Shown: positions 1 through 13,110, counted from the first letter of the stretch. The stretch is DNA of 64,000 nucleotides from Calycina herbarum (GCA_001414485.1 LLEY01000003.1:620001-684000), one strand, 5' to 3'. Numbers and translations: made by a program. The notes: a model not told the origin generated them from the letters alone.

Positions 1-2338
1 GCTCTTTTCCCGCTTCCGACAGGGCGATATATTGTGATATTGGGCGAATAGAGGGGCCGCGGTTGAGGAAGCCGGGAAATGTCGAATTTGGTGGTTTATT
101 AATATCACAAGCCGTGCAGGAGGTCAATAAGCAGCAACAGATGGGAATTCAGGTTTATATGACGGTCTCGAAAACATCCTTTTCCTGGCACAACTGGCTC
201 TAGCTCTCTGACTGCAAAAATGCGGTTACTCCGGTCTAACGGCATTTCCGGCGTGAAGCGGATTGAGTCCATTGGGAGTTGCGGGAGGCCATCCCATCCA
301 AGCTATCCCACGACAAAGCTTTGCGGTGAAATTTATATCCTCTCCTCTGAGCTCTTCAATGTCACCCCCTGTGGAACCTGCGGAGAATAGCCCCTAATTT
401 CGTTTCAGTTTCTCTAATCAGGAAAACGCAGTCATGCCATCTTCAAAAAGCATGCTTTATACTTGCAGATCAGGTTCCAAGAAGTTGGGCTTTCGCGTTT
501 TGGAACCCAATCTCTGTTTACTTGGGCTTCTTGCGTGGAAGTGCACAGAGAACTCTTGGTTTTACTAATTCATCAGCAGCTAACCTACTCGAGTACAGTA
601 TTTCGATTGCTTCACCACTTGCATCAATTATATTCACCAAACCGTAACGAGTATCACTTTCGTTTACATCAACAACCCCTCCATCACTCGCTCCATCTGA
701 CGTAGGCTCTCCAGGGATGAACCACTTCCCAGACTCTGGAACCAAGCCCATTCGTCATAACCAAGTTCCTAGGGCCCTAACTGCAGCTTCCCGTCGCACC
801 CCACTCCAACGAATGATGCATCTTTAATTCAGGTTCAACAAGTCTGGAACAAATTAAATTATTGATTTATTCAAGTACGGTGTGCAGTACGAACTCTGAA
901 TTCCCATTCGCGCGAATATATCATGCTAAGACGATGCCCAGACTCCTCGCTCTCGTTGCTGATTGCGGGAAACAAAGCCGTCCCCGGTTGGACGAGAGGA
1001 CGCGATCGATGACGAAGTGTTTATAAAGCCTTGCTGTGAGGCTGACGAGTCGGTTACATTCTCGCGATGGATATTAAAAGTGGCAGTAAATATTAGATTC
1101 ATACCCACCTGTCTGGCTCGTTGTTCCAACTATCGAGGATAATTCAGTTAAATTATCCTAAGCATTAGGAACTATTTGGAATTATTAGCCCCGGAACAAT
1201 CAAAGTAGTACTGGAAAGTTCAAACAACGGGACAATAGCTATTTACTGATTCAAACACCGGGTCTTTTTTGCCATCTTTATTAGCAAGAATTGGATTTCA
1301 ATTTCTCCTGTCTACTTTTTCATTTTGCATGGATGAATATTTCAACAAGGAAATCAAGTCATCTCTACAGGCTTGTTTTTTGCAGCAAGCATTCTCAACT
1401 TTTCGATATCTCTAATTGCTCTATCAGCGGAGCTGTAATTAACAAAGGACGGAATACCAGTGTGGGTCGTCTTGGCCGAACGTCGTCGTGGTACGCTCAG
1501 AATCTGGCCTGCTCTTGCTCTGAAGACCAACGAGACAATACTAAATAAATACCAGAAAATCCTCGAGAGAGCTACTGACCTATATCTGATTAAATGGGAC
1601 GATGACGATATGGGCATGTACGGGCCTAATCGATGGTTCCTCTCTTGGAATTCTACAAGGAGGTGAAAGTTTTTTCTTGGTCGTCTCCTTTACTGCAGCG
1701 CTTCACTTCCTGCTGAAATTATCTTGGTTCAATGGAGGTTTTGAGGTTTGAAATGGCGTCGGCAGTAGGAGAAGTATCGACGGTGAGAGAATATCTTTCG
1801 GGATTTTTGAGTTGTTTGGATGAGAGAGGATTGTGAGAGGGTAGGTTTTCATATATTTGTGGACAAGCTTGAAGAATTATCTTCAAATAATGCGATTTAG
1901 ATCTGCGCCGAACTTCTCGTAATCCATGCAAATGTACATTTGTTTCTTGTTCTTTCTATAGCAACTTTTTTTATAGTCATTGGTTTCTCCCTTGCTCATT
2001 GATGTACTGAATACTTCTTATTCACCTGTGAAAACTCGACAGTGATGTAATTACTACTTCATATAACAAGACTAGCAGCAGATGACGACGAAATCATCAA
2101 GTGCTAAAAGTGGAAGAAGTGTGATTCCGCACCTGACTTGCTTGCGAGTCAGCAGAGTAGGTAACATATAAACCGAGTACCCGGGCTGCTAAGTTTGGAC
2201 ATCTAGAAATGAAAGGGCAGCAGACACCCGATCTCTTTTTGTCGCTCAATCGGCTTGTCATCTGGATACACAAGGACCATAATCTTTTGTGACAATTCTG
2301 CCTGGTTGGTTATTGATGCAATTGGAGAGAGAGTCAGG
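1..2338. other. gene-poor stretch, no convincing gene
   Basis: Moderate-GC sequence with only short, unconvincing open frames. The one frame with protein-like composition (518-751, minus) is listed separately. No tRNA, rRNA or transposon end was recognised. Possible weak early resemblance to the downstream interspersed element occurs at about 2062 (ACTTCAT followed by AACAAG) but it lacks the paired TGTCG boxes. Confidence 0.5.
518..751 (-). CDS. possible coding remnant or terminal exon, unknown
   Basis: A 77-codon minus-strand frame with unbiased protein-like composition (an acidic, Gly/Ser/Asp-rich first half, then a hydrophobic/charged stretch, ending in KKPK). I recognise no family. Upstream minus-strand sequence has stops in all three frames within about 100 bases, so if it is real it would need an intron or be a relic. 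There is no supporting neighbour. It could equally be chance. Confidence 0.22.
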   Translation of the reverse strand: MGLVPESGKWFIPGEPTSDGASDGGVVDVNESDTRYGLVNIIDASGEAIEILYSSRLAADELVKPRVLCALPRKKPK

Positions 2339-5300
2339 TAACTTCATCTGAACAAGTTATGTTGAAGGACTTTTCTTGTTGTCGAGTCTTGTTTTGCTGT
2401 CGAATTAAATCGTTTCTCCACTTTCTTTTCTTACGAAGGAGGAGGCTTGTCTCGCTGACGGAAAAGTTGCTTCTCGCTTTGATGTACTCCCCCTGACTTT
2501 TTGCACTTTGTTGGGCCGGAATACTACGGATAATATGTCTCCGCCTGCTCGGTGTATTTCGCGTATGCATCACGGAATCCGTACTTAGGATGCAGATTAT
2601 ATGCTTCCTATCTTCGAGTAGAAAAACCCATCAGGTTCCTTATTCGGGTTTTATTCACACTCGGCCTCGGTAAACATACTTGGACTTGAAACTATTAGAA
2701 AATAGTAATTGGTCTTACCAACTAAGAATAGAAGGTGGGAGAGATATAGTACGGCACCGGAATTGATTGTAATGCACGGGAGCTTGAAAGTAGGTAAAGC
2801 AATTACTATTTAAACCTCGCCGAGTCGCAAAATGACAGGTGGGATGAAAGACGAAGCCATGCGCTGTGGTGGCATTCATACAGGCCTTTGGAGAATTAGG
2901 TGTAATGGGCTGCAGAACTCGAGGAGGACATTGCTAGGTTTTGGAAAGGAAAAAGGCGACTTGATAGTCATCTTGAATGTCGCGGACGAGAGTAGTGAAG
3001 AAACAGCTTGGACTGATGGAGCATAGATCGAAGTTTTGCGTGTTGACATACCCAGGGTGCGAGCGTTATTGTTACTTCATCTGAATGATTCTGCGGGGAC
3101 GAAGTAGTGTCGTTTCTTTTCTTGCTGTCGATTACTCTTTTGATGTCGGTTGGTTTCCTTACTTACAATCCTTTTGTCGGGATGAAGAGGCTTTTATCGA
3201 GGGTTGGGGGGTTAAAGGGTTGAAAGCGAGTAAGTTAGGCAGCTAGTTAACCGCGCGAAGAGTTTGCCGTCCTTGTCGATTAGCATTGCTGGGCCTACTA
3301 GATTGTTGAAATATTGCGAGTTTCAGACTATTGATGTTTCGATTTTACTCGTCTCCTCCCAATGCGTATTCTCGGGGTTTGAATCTTTGTATTTACATGT
3401 AGTCTAATTTGGAAGACAATTAACCGCTGAAAAACTGTAATAGCCTAATACCAGATATCAATGGGATCTAGATAGAAGAGTTGATTCTCTTTCCAAGACA
3501 ATTGAGCTGTTTATCACACTTCCCAGTAAGTCTCTCTTACTTTCCACTCAAAATGCTATTCACCTACGCTCTTTAGAATACTAAGTATCCTCGTGAATTA
3601 ATGATCATATTAGATTCTGTTCATTCACTTGGACATTTTGACATAGATTAGCAAGCAGTCCTCACGTCCCTTTCCTAGATAATTACACGATTAGATTTGA
3701 AACACTTCCCAATTACGTACGCTCAAGCTCCCCGATTGGAAAGTGTATAAATAACCTGCTTTCGTTAAAGAAGTAGTAAATACAACCGTTCAATCTCGCC
3801 AGGGGAACAAATCGCTACATGGAAACAGGACAATAAAAGATTGAGAAAAAAATTCAAGGTCTGTCTAAACCTACTTCTTAATATCTCCAGACAAATTGTC
3901 GTAATTCTACTTCATCTGAACTGGTGTGCTTCAAAAGAATAAGCTGTGCCATATATTTTTTTATTTTCGATTATTTTCGACTCTTTTTTCCCAATGCTGA
4001 ACGAAGCAGCTCAGAAGTACTGAGCAGGCACTAAGGAATGCTGGCAAATAAGCGATTGATGTTTCATTTCTATGCGACTGAGTTCAAACAATTCTCTATC
4101 ACATCAATGCCACTGAAATAAACCAATTTTGACGGCGTAAATATTAGGAGTATTCATGGTTGCTTATAGGTTATCTGAGTGGGAATGACTCACTAACGTT
4201 AGCATAGAATCTCTGGCTGTAATTCATTTTTCGGAACTTTACTAGGCAATATTATTCACCTTTGGAACTGTACCACAAGTCTTACCCTTAATTTGAGCAG
4301 TATTGAGAAATCCTAGAAAAGTGCTCTTGCACCCTATTTAAAAAGAGCGCAACGTTAAAATGGTGCTTTCTAACCACTTTCAGAGATCTGTGAAACCATC
4401 GCTGCAAGTCGGGATTCTCGCTACTGGAGCAACTCACCATGTGAAAGAATTAAATTAAGACAGGTTCATACTCCGGAAAAATGAAGGCACTTCTAGCTTC
4501 ATCTGAACAAATTTAGGTCTTAGAATTGTCTCTTGCCATCGATTCAAATACTTTGTCATATAATGCTTTCGCTTTAAGGAGAGAAGGGTTCTACTTTTGA
4601 GAGCTCGAGGAGAAAAGTTGAATCTCGATTCTAGCTAATGACGGAGAGCTTGTCAATAAACACTAGGGTGGCTAACAGAAGATAACGCATTTTTGCTACA
4701 GGCTTTTTTGATTGTCTACTATTGTTCTCGGAGCTGGATTTATATGACAGGGATCCATTGTCTATTCACCAAAGGCTTCTTATTCTCAACACACTCCCCC
4801 TCAACTTACAAAGTGAATTTCTTATCATCTCTAGCTTGTCAATTCTTTCCAGTTCCGATCAACAGTGGCATAGCTTAGCAGGAGCTTCTAATATCTAATT
4901 TAAGTTCCCAGAATTCCAAGTCCTGTTCTAACTGAACAACCTTTTTAACGAGCCCAGGATGCTACTTAATTCTTCATGGGATAAGTTCAACACTTCCTCA
5001 TAAACACTTTTCAGACTTATTTGTTGGTAGTTTCAGGTTTAAGGAGTGTGGAGCGTGGGTCTATCTTCATCTGAATAAGTCAGATAGATATTTTTCCTGT
5101 TGTCGATATTTCTGCTGCTGTCGATTCGCTTATTTTCTGAGCTCTTCATACTATCCAACTTAGCTGTTCTTATGTTAGTCAATACACTCGTATGATGAAA
5201 ACGTCACGGTGGTGTTGATCAATTGAAAAGAGAAGGCTATAAGCAGAATACGCAACACCAATATCTTGGACCAGTCTTCGTTACACTCCGCAGCAATGTT

Positions 5301-8300
5301 GTCAACGAAATATGAGATGGATATGGTATTGAGACGAGGACTTTCGAGGAGTACTGGTTGGGAAACCACTCACTTTCACGGCCGCGTTTAATTTGATGGC
5401 CATGGAGAAGATAAAGAAGAGTAGTTGTGACGACACGCTTCCGATATATTCACGTTTGAATGGCAGTTTTGGGGGCACTTGGTGACAACTTACCAAGTTC
5501 ATGGAATTCTAGAAAAACTCAACTAGAAAGGACTTACTACTAGGAAACTGATATAAGACGCATCACCCACTAATTGAGAAACTATTTTGGACGTCACACC
5601 AGAAGGGCTGTCGATGGGGACTATGCTAATTTTCTCTTTCTACCTGGAGAGAAAGATGTAAATATAGAAGAAATAGATCTAGCGCTTCCATACTTTCGAG
5701 ATAGGTTAGAAACATCTTTGTTTTGTTATTCCTACAGTTTTCCCTGGGAGGATAGTCGCATTGCTTAGTACTAGTCTAAAAACCCAAATTAGTTACAAGC
5801 AAAATCAATTATTTGGAACTTCTCTCAGTACTTGATACCTTATCTAAATGAGTTGAAAGGGTCTTTTTCTTGTTGCCGATTCTTGTTTTGCTGCCGATTC
5901 GCTTATTTTTTCACCTACTTATACTATGGGTCTACTATCAATATATTCTGAAAGCCACACACATATATGTGGCGACTGTCTTTCGAATGCCACAACTACT
6001 CATATCATATGCTGCTCGGTATGAGAACCGGAATCAAACCGACGGTGTTGTTTTGGCAATTCTGTGTTATATTGTCCCAATTGAAATAGCATAGCTAAAT
6101 AGTACTGTTCAAACCTCTTCTCTGTTAGTATTCACTTGTCAATCTATCAAAGTATTGCTGCTTGCAGTGTACGTTACTTTTGTTGCCTCTAGCAGTTAGA
6201 AAAATAGCAAATACTCAAATAAAACTAAGCTCATCGTCTCCATGGCACGGTAAAGTCCATCCTCGACTTAATTTAAATACTTGCTTCACTTGTGAGAATC
6301 TGAGTGTGTATGATAACAAACTAACATGCCAAGATAAAAGAGAGGCATGCAAAGAAACAACTGAAAGGAACATAATTATAGACTGTACGAATCTCGCTAC
6401 TAACCCTTCCTTCCTTATTTATAACTTTATGTAAAGAAACTGAAAACATCGCGTACTCTTTTCTCAATGCTGTCGATTTCAGTACACTTCTTACCAACAA
6501 AAAATAGTCAGGTCCGAATTATCTGGAATATAAATCTCATCTTGTCTTGCTCGCGTTACCTCCGTGAAGTAGCTTACAATTCTCCACTCCACCATCCTCC
6601 CTGTGGCAAGTGGCTCGGAATCATACTTGTAAGTAGTAGTATTATATTCTCGGTGAAAATGTTAGTTTACCAAATCTCGAGTGTTGTTAGTGTTAGTACT
6701 ACATGCCCCAAAGAAAGCTACTTCTAACTAAACCTGTGAAAGTAAAGAGCAGTTGGATATAGAATAAAGGAGAGGCTCAAAAAACTATAAGTGAGAGTGG
6801 ATTGAGTGTATTAGTTCAAATGGGCTTTGGCAGTAAATCAGCAACAAAATTTGAATTTGAAGAAGCAAGGGATATGCCGTTATTGCGCCTTGATATCACA
6901 GACAAGCAAGCACCTTAGATAGAAAGATATGACGGGAGCAATACTTATGCAAGAATATGTTGGTGAGTCTTGAAGAAAACAAAGACTTTGTAATTGTGAT
7001 ATTCTTTTGGCTATGAGCCAGCAGAGAATCAAAAGATTCAATCAGAAAATCGCGCCGACATTCAACACAAAGAGAACCAGAAGAAGCCGTGACCAATTAC
7101 AATTCCCTCGCTTGTCCCTGCTTGTAATTAAGCATTGACTTCAAGCACCGCTACGAACCGGTGTCGGACCACAAGTTGAACGATACCTTACGCAAGCGAT
7201 GTTTCCTTAAATCTAACTTCATCTGAATAAGCCAGCCTGAGCAAGAAGCTACTGTCGATTCTTCTTTTGCTTTCGATTCCTTGTTATTTATCGTCTCCTG
7301 CCAAAAGAGACCAAGTCTGAACTTTGAGTGTTTACCCTTGTAAATAAAAACCAGGACCAGTTTTGGGCGCATGTTGGTCCACGCCAACCCCATAATAGGC
7401 GTACCGCGATTCTCGGCTCCACATGGCTCCCTTTGGTTAGGGGCGTGAGCAACTGACAGAAGAAAGCTAGAAAAATTCGATTATTTATGTAAAGAGTCCA
7501 GGAATACTTCCCACTACCAAGCCCCGCTCTCGCTTGACTCAACATCACCCTTTCCTATCCTTGTTTTTAGACAATACTTGTAGAGTTTCCGAGTCCTGGC
7601 AATAATTCAAAACTAAGCAGCAAATTCAACTTGAAAATTAAGGAGAAAGAATTTAAACAAATCAATTCCCCTCTTTTTAAAGCGCGCTCGTGTATGAACT
7701 TGATTTCTTTCTTTGGCCACTGAAGACGAAATTATACACCCATCCATAACCGAAAAGCAACTAGTGAAGCATTGAAACAGGTGAGAGCTCGCCGTGAACT
7801 ACTGAGGTGCATCGTAATTTATTGTGTAGTTGTACTTTGCAAACTCAGAAGTGAGGCGTCCTGATTCTCAACTCAACTCTCAAGTTATTTTGTAAACTTT
7901 GTGTACTTCGACAGCAACTCTATCACTTACAGATTCTCAGATATTGAGACCAAAGCCTTTAGTTTGTCTTCGGTCTTAGTGTGAATGCTTTTTACAAGTT
8001 CCAAACCCATCGATGTTATTTTATTTTTCCAAGTCATGTATCCTCTTATGCGATTCTCCCATGCGAGAGGAGTAATAAACTACTGGCAGAAGCCGCTGAA
8101 TATTGTTGGTGTGGAGAGTGACATTATGTAAGAACTCGTACTTATAAAGGCATAACCCCAAAACGCCCTCAGATACTCACTCTTCCAGCACGATACCCGC
8201 TAGACGAGCGTGTCCTCCCACAAGGATACCTAGCATAATTGGCATCACATCGACATCTTCGTGGCGGAAATGACCCTACGATAGAGGTTAGAAAAAATGG

Positions 8301-8595
8301 TAGTATCACATTCCAGAAACACAAAAATCAGCTGAAATACCAAATAAGGAGTTGCTGTCGATTTTTGTTTCACCGTCGATCTTTCGCTTACTATCAATTT
8401 TCTGCTTTCCTTCCACGGGTTCTTACTAACAAGGGAGGTTTAACAACAATTGGTTTCCAAATTCAAGTTCTCAAGCCGCAGTGAACTAGGGCCACTGTAC
8501 CTAGTAAATATTGTGTTTTCTCCACCTCCCTAAAGGGGCACGCAAACTGTTTGAGAAAAGAATCGTCTTAATTGAAACTAATCCTATCTTTTGTA

Positions 8596-8692
8596 CTCCC
8601 CCCCCCCACCCCCACTGAACTAAATGTAATCGCACGGGCGGTGCGCCATACAAAATTTTACATTTAGTTCCGGAGGGGGAGACCCGGGAGAG
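8596..8692. mobile_element. MITE-like hairpin element with poly-C ends (copy 1)
   Basis: A 97-bp element bounded by TA dinucleotides (8594-8595 and 8693-8694). The left end is CTCCCCCC and the right end GGGAGAG. Internal inverted arms share ACTAAATGTAA near 8620 with its complement near 8660. The centre contains GGTGCGCCATAC. A second element of the same size and architecture lies at 22144-22241. TA flanks fit Tc1/mariner-type insertion. No coding capacity. Confidence 0.7.
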
Positions 8693-9159
8693 TAGAAATC
8701 AAACCCTCAAACAATACCACTGTTTGTCTAACGAAAGTTCCCGTGTCTATGATTATTGGGGCATTTTAATAGTTCTCAGTAAATGTACCCCTTTGAGGTG
8801 AAGGACCTATTTATGGCTGCTTCACTCATGAGAAATGGAGTTTGGTAGACAAATTTTACGTTGCTGCTTTCCAGTATTCGACGATCTGGGTAGTATCCTC
8901 CTCGCGATTGAAGAAGATCTTCTTTTGGGGCACCACCGATGCGACTCGCTGTTGGGATTTTCCTATGCTTGATTGCCCAGACGATACATGAATTCACTTT
9001 GAAGTACTTAGGTCTCAACGATAATTAACTTAAGTGAAGTGGATTATTATGAACCCACGAGTACTAAAACATCACCTTCAGATTTAATAGAACCTAATCT
9101 ATTTTCTAGAAAGAACACAAAAACAAGAGCAATTGACACTTAACTCTAAGAAAAGTTCT

Positions 9160-9405
9160 TTCCTCTAGTTAGTTTAATAATTATATAATTATTTAGTCTT
9201 AATCTTTTATACTAATATCTTAATAAGTAATATAAGAAATTAGAGCTATCCTTATATATAAGTGTTATTACTTTATCGTTACTAATAAAAAAAGAGTAAC
9301 TCTAGAGTTAATAGCTATATACAGTTTCGATTACTAAGAGAAGAATTATAATAAATATTATACGAATATATTAAGTTTCTTTAAGAATTAAAAGAAATGA
9401 ACTAA
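9160..9405. repeat. short AT-rich RIP relic
   Basis: About 245 bases of TpA-rich, CpA/TpG-poor sequence, sharply different from the flanking DNA and alike in composition to the 39.6-55.5 kb island. It is too short and degraded to assign to a transposon family. Confidence 0.5.
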
Positions 9406-11006
9406 CGCGATAGATTATTATTGGCATTACTCTGTGAAAATGTTCTTGTTAACAAGGAGAAGTTTTGAGAAGAGTGTGTCCGAACCCTGAAATAAATACA
9501 ACCTAAAGACCCAACCAAGTACATTTTGTCTTCCAAGGTCAATTGCATGGCGTGGATACCAAGACTTCAATATGACTTTATTTGAACAAGCCCGAGTTAA
9601 GGAGGAGTTACTGTCGAATCTTAATTTTCTGTCGTTTTCTTTTCAAACTGTTAAGCGATAATTTCTTGGCGTTGGGGTGTAAATTTAAGTTGAGGGGGAA
9701 TTGAGATGTCTTAAGAGAAGTGTCACTATAAGGTGGGCGATTAAACATACGTCTGATGAGCTGTTTCTTGAATGGGTATTGGTACTCCGTATTATTTTGG
9801 CTTTTATAGCAGAGATAGAGCGGCTGGAATTCTTGGGCTGAAAACTCTCTAAGCATAACAATTCTACTGAGTGATACTGTCAAGAGGTATCTCGATATTC
9901 TCTTTACTTCGTATAGAGGGTCACCTCACAGAGTCGTTATATTTTGACGAAAGAAGAAGGCAGCCATTCACTATCATTCTGCGACTTGTATTTATAAACT
10001 TGTGGTATACGTATTGCAGAGTTCACAACCTGGAAGCAAAACCATCAAGAAAGGAAGCAATTTGAAAATAGAAGTACGCCTGAGTTTAACATTACTCAAA
10101 CGAACTAATGCCCAAGAGGCTGAGGATCTTCCAGATAGTGAAACACCCAAAGTGTGCCCGAGTTCAACTTCACCCAAACAAATGAAAGCCAACGAAGGAT
10201 TTACTGTCGAATTTTTTTTTGGCGTCGGATGTTTCCTTTCTTTTCTTTTCTCAGTTCTAACAAGAGAGTCATTGGTCAAATAAGAAAATGCAGAGGGCAT
10301 ACACCAAGGGGACATACATCTCGGCGCCAAGAGCAACCGTAAAAGCTACCCCCAGTTCACTGTAACTTGACGACTCCTTACGATGATGTAAGTAGTTCGC
10401 TTTTATTTACTAAAAACTACTCCGTTGTCCTTGCTTCAATGGCGTGAAGTAAACAAGAGTTCAAGATAGCGCACCATCATAGCAAGATCATCAAAACCAG
10501 AGTTTAACTTAATGAACCTTTTTCTCCTAGACATCCTAACATCTCCACACCTCCTTCGCAGAAGCAGCGCAAATCAGCATATATATCCAACTCTCTAGAA
10601 ATATTGGAAACAACGGCGAATTCGCATTCTCAAAATTCCCAGGGCTTATTGACGTATGCCTAGTGATGCCCCCTCTCAAGTGAATATCAAGAAATAATCT
10701 GCAGGTGGTAATTGGCACCAAAGCGGAATCTCTGTTTGGGAGTAAAAGGACGCCTGGATTCAATTCCACATAAACCAATAAGCGCCAAGGGAGGAGTTGC
10801 TGTCGAATCTCTTCTCATTGTCGATTGTTGCTCTTCCTGTCAAGTCCATATTTCAAGAACGTACATGAAGGCGGGAGCCATCCATGCGTTGGGAAAATTG
10901 AGGTGCCTCGTTTGTCCTGGGAAAAAGAAGCAGGGAGGAGTGTCTTGCGACAACAAGTCACGGAGCATCTCATCTTCCATACGGTCCATGCATTTTGTCA
11001 ACACGC

Positions 11007-11138
11007 TCTACGGAGGTGCCAGACGTAAGTTTCGGTACACCGCCCTTTGGCAGAATGAAAGTGCTACATAAATTTTGGTGAAGCGAACATTCTGCCAAAA
11101 AGCGGTCTACCGAAACTTACGTCTGGTACCTCCGTAGA
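11007..11138. mobile_element. MITE-like element with ~50-bp terminal inverted repeats
   Basis: The left arm (11007-11057) and right arm (11088-11138) are near-perfect inverted copies, sharing CTACGGAGGT, CAGACGTAAGTTTCGGTA and TTGGCAGAATG. The arms are separated by about 30 bases. TA dinucleotides lie at 11009-11010 and 11135-11136, just outside CGGAGG...CCTCCG, consistent with a TA target duplication of the Tc1/mariner type. No open frame. It lies just downstream of the last copy of the 18-bp-spaced element family. Confidence 0.8.
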
Positions 11139-11470
11139 AGGTTTACTTATAACACACCAGGTCCAATTCTCTAAGTGAATGCGACTTTAATTCGTTTGCA
11201 GATTGAGAAGAACTTCCCTTGCAACAACAAGTGAAAGACGGTATATATAGAGAAGGCAGAAAAGTCATTTTCCAATTGATTATTTCTCCCTAGAACCGAG
11301 TAACGAAGAAACTCTCTTCTCTCAGGCACAGACTATAACGGTGCTCTCGAGCAACCAAACAAGCAAGATAACGCCGCCTTGTGCCTACCACCCAGAAGAA
11401 GAAGAAAACATACACATCAAGAATCACGATCGCTGAAAAGTACTATCACAAGCTTGCCCCTTCAAGAATC
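11139..11470. other. intergenic, 3' flank of the Mtc1-family gene
   Basis: Nothing gene-like was seen. This stretch presumably includes the 3' untranslated region of the minus-strand gene ending at 11471. Confidence 0.4.
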
Positions 11471-13110
11471 TCAAATCAAACCAGCTCTTGCAGCTTCCCC
11501 ACCTCCATCACTAACAACTTCTTCCATCCTGGCTTTTCCCTTTCCAATTCCGCCCTCACCAACGCCCATTCGCTTTGCGACATATCTTTGTGCCACGATT
11601 CCAACACCTAGGCTTAACACTTCTTCTACCCATTCAGCAACCCATTCTCTGGGATCAACACCACCGCTTTCGATAATTTCTGCGATTTCTTCGGGGAGGT
11701 TGGATGGTAGGTGTTGTTCGCCTTCTCTACCAAAGAAACCGCTCTTTTGATGTGTAGGTGAGGTTGAGGAAGCTGGGGTAAGTGGTGAAGGGGCGTCGAG
11801 CCACTTGATCCATTTTGCGGGTATAGGCTGTGTAATTGTGTGGAAGGTGATGCTGTGCACAGGATCGTGTAAATAGACTGCAAAGGAGATCAATTCGTCA
11901 AGGACCACTGTTTCGTCGACAACACTTGACTCCTCCCTTTCTTTTGACGCGGTGTTGCCTTGGAATAGCTCTTCTGGAGCTTCATGTGAAATTGCTTGAA
12001 CTGCCATGAATATATCGCTGCTTCGAACTGGATTCGATTCGCTGAGAATCTCGGTTGCTCTCTGCTTTGCTAATTCTAGTCCGCCATTGGAATGGAAGTA
12101 CTCGGTGGAATAAGCTTCTGCGCTGACACGGACCAATTTGGTTCCTTCTACGAGGCCTTTGACTGACCCAAGATCACGGTGTTCGTTGCCTTGTCTCCAC
12201 CAAGGACCATCATTCCAGCCGCCACTACCACCAGAGTATCCAGCCTCTGAGCCACGACGAGCGGTAGATTCTGAGCCACGTTGAATGACCAGAAGATCTC
12301 CGCCCTCAACTTGGGCCATCACTCGCGAAAAGGTGGAATATATAAGGGGATCAAGGGAGGGGTATCCAATGAAGTCATGGGTAATGTGTATTTGGAGTCG
12401 CTCATGGGAAGAGATGGGAGGGGCAAGCGTATGCAGGATGTTGGTAAAGGTTGGGAGAGCTCGCTGTCGTAGTTCACCACCTAGACAAACGAGTTAGTAT
12501 AGTATAGAAAAGCGCAAAGGTGGCATCGACACATACCAAATCCAGCAATGACACCAACATTGCCCTTGACTTGTTCTGCCCATCGCTTTGCTTCTTCGTT
12601 TTGTTGAATCTCTTTAACAGCCGCCTCGGCAGTCTTGACTGCTGCGGTTGCTGTTGCGAACACACTTCCCCACCATCCTCCACCGGCAGCAGGTTCTTCC
12701 TCCTTTTTCTCAGCGGGTTGGGCAATGGCCGCTTTCTTTTCCGCTTCTTGAAGTTCACTGCTCGTGGCAGAAGGGGTAAAGCTGGTGTGGAAGGATCGAG
12801 TGCTCTCACCCGACTTTCTGGGGACTTGCTTCTCCTCACTCGTTCGAGTTGACCCTGGGGGTGGTGTTGCGCGCTTCACCTGCTGAATACGGGGAGTGTG
12901 TGGTCTACTAGCTGGCTGGGCACCCAGATTCTCGAGTTCATCCAGCAAGTCCAGCTCGGATTGCGAAGAGACGGGTTTGGTTGTTTTGCCGATTGTAGCT
13001 CCAGATGCCTTCGAAACAGCTTGAGCTTTGGCGTCATCTTCGCCCAAACCCTCTAGAAGGGCATTTAGATCATCGTCGGTGGGGGCAGCCTTGGTCTTCT
13101 TGGTGGCCAT
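11471..13110 (-). CDS. MTC1: maintenance of telomere capping protein 1 family (Mtc1)
   Basis: Two exons: 13110-12537 and 12480-11471, with a 56-nt intron (GTATGT...CTAAC...TAG). Splicing keeps frame and gives 527 aa. The N-terminus is acidic and polar with a short MATKKTK start. A Pro/Ser-rich linker is followed by Gly-Trp-Trp-Gly-Ser at about residue 150 and an Ala/Lys helix, then a folded C-terminal part containing VEGGDLLVIQRG, a long acidic insert and an amphipathic end. This matches my memory of fungal Mtc1 proteins (DUF5427 type), known from yeast to have a genetic role in telomere capping and a Golgi/early-secretory location. The biochemical role is not known. It is head to head with the gene at 13637 across 526 bp. 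The name rests on recognition of the overall sequence, not an alignment. Confidence 0.72.

Larger units (their letters stand above)
2339..10835. repeat. interspersed family of ~70-bp elements with TGTCG boxes spaced 18 bp
   Basis: Each copy starts with a box like CTTCATCTGAAYAAG, then 20-45 bases later has two (once three) pentamers TGTCG, usually within TGTCGATTC, spaced exactly 18 bp. First-pentamer positions are 2380/2398, 3108/3126/3144, 5101/5119, 5874/5892 (TGCCG), 7253/7271, 8356/8374, 9612/9630, 10205/10223 and 10801/10819. Upstream boxes are at about 2340, 3074, 5063, 5837, 7216, 9574 and 10168. Degenerate copies are at about 3909 and 4495, and a single-box copy at 6471. Later copies share AAGGAGTTRCTGTCGA just upstream. 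Intervening sequence of 0.57-1.4 kb is not obviously conserved. Changes between copies are not RIP-like. Frames are not maintained across copies, which argues against coding. Function is unknown. Confidence 0.8.

Noticed and set aside
2334..2573. 79-codon minus frame containing an RQQNK-type repeat
   Set aside because: The repeat is simply the 18-bp spacing read as 6 codons. Other copies have stops or shift frame between the boxes, so coding is unlikely.
8605..8620. Poly-C tract as possible telomere-like or sequencing artefact
   Set aside because: It is paired with a G-rich inverted arm and recurs in the element at 22144, so it belongs to a MITE end.
9992..10342. Overlapping open frames of about 60-115 codons on both strands
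   Set aside because: They fall within a copy of the 18-bp-spaced element family; frames are not conserved in other copies.
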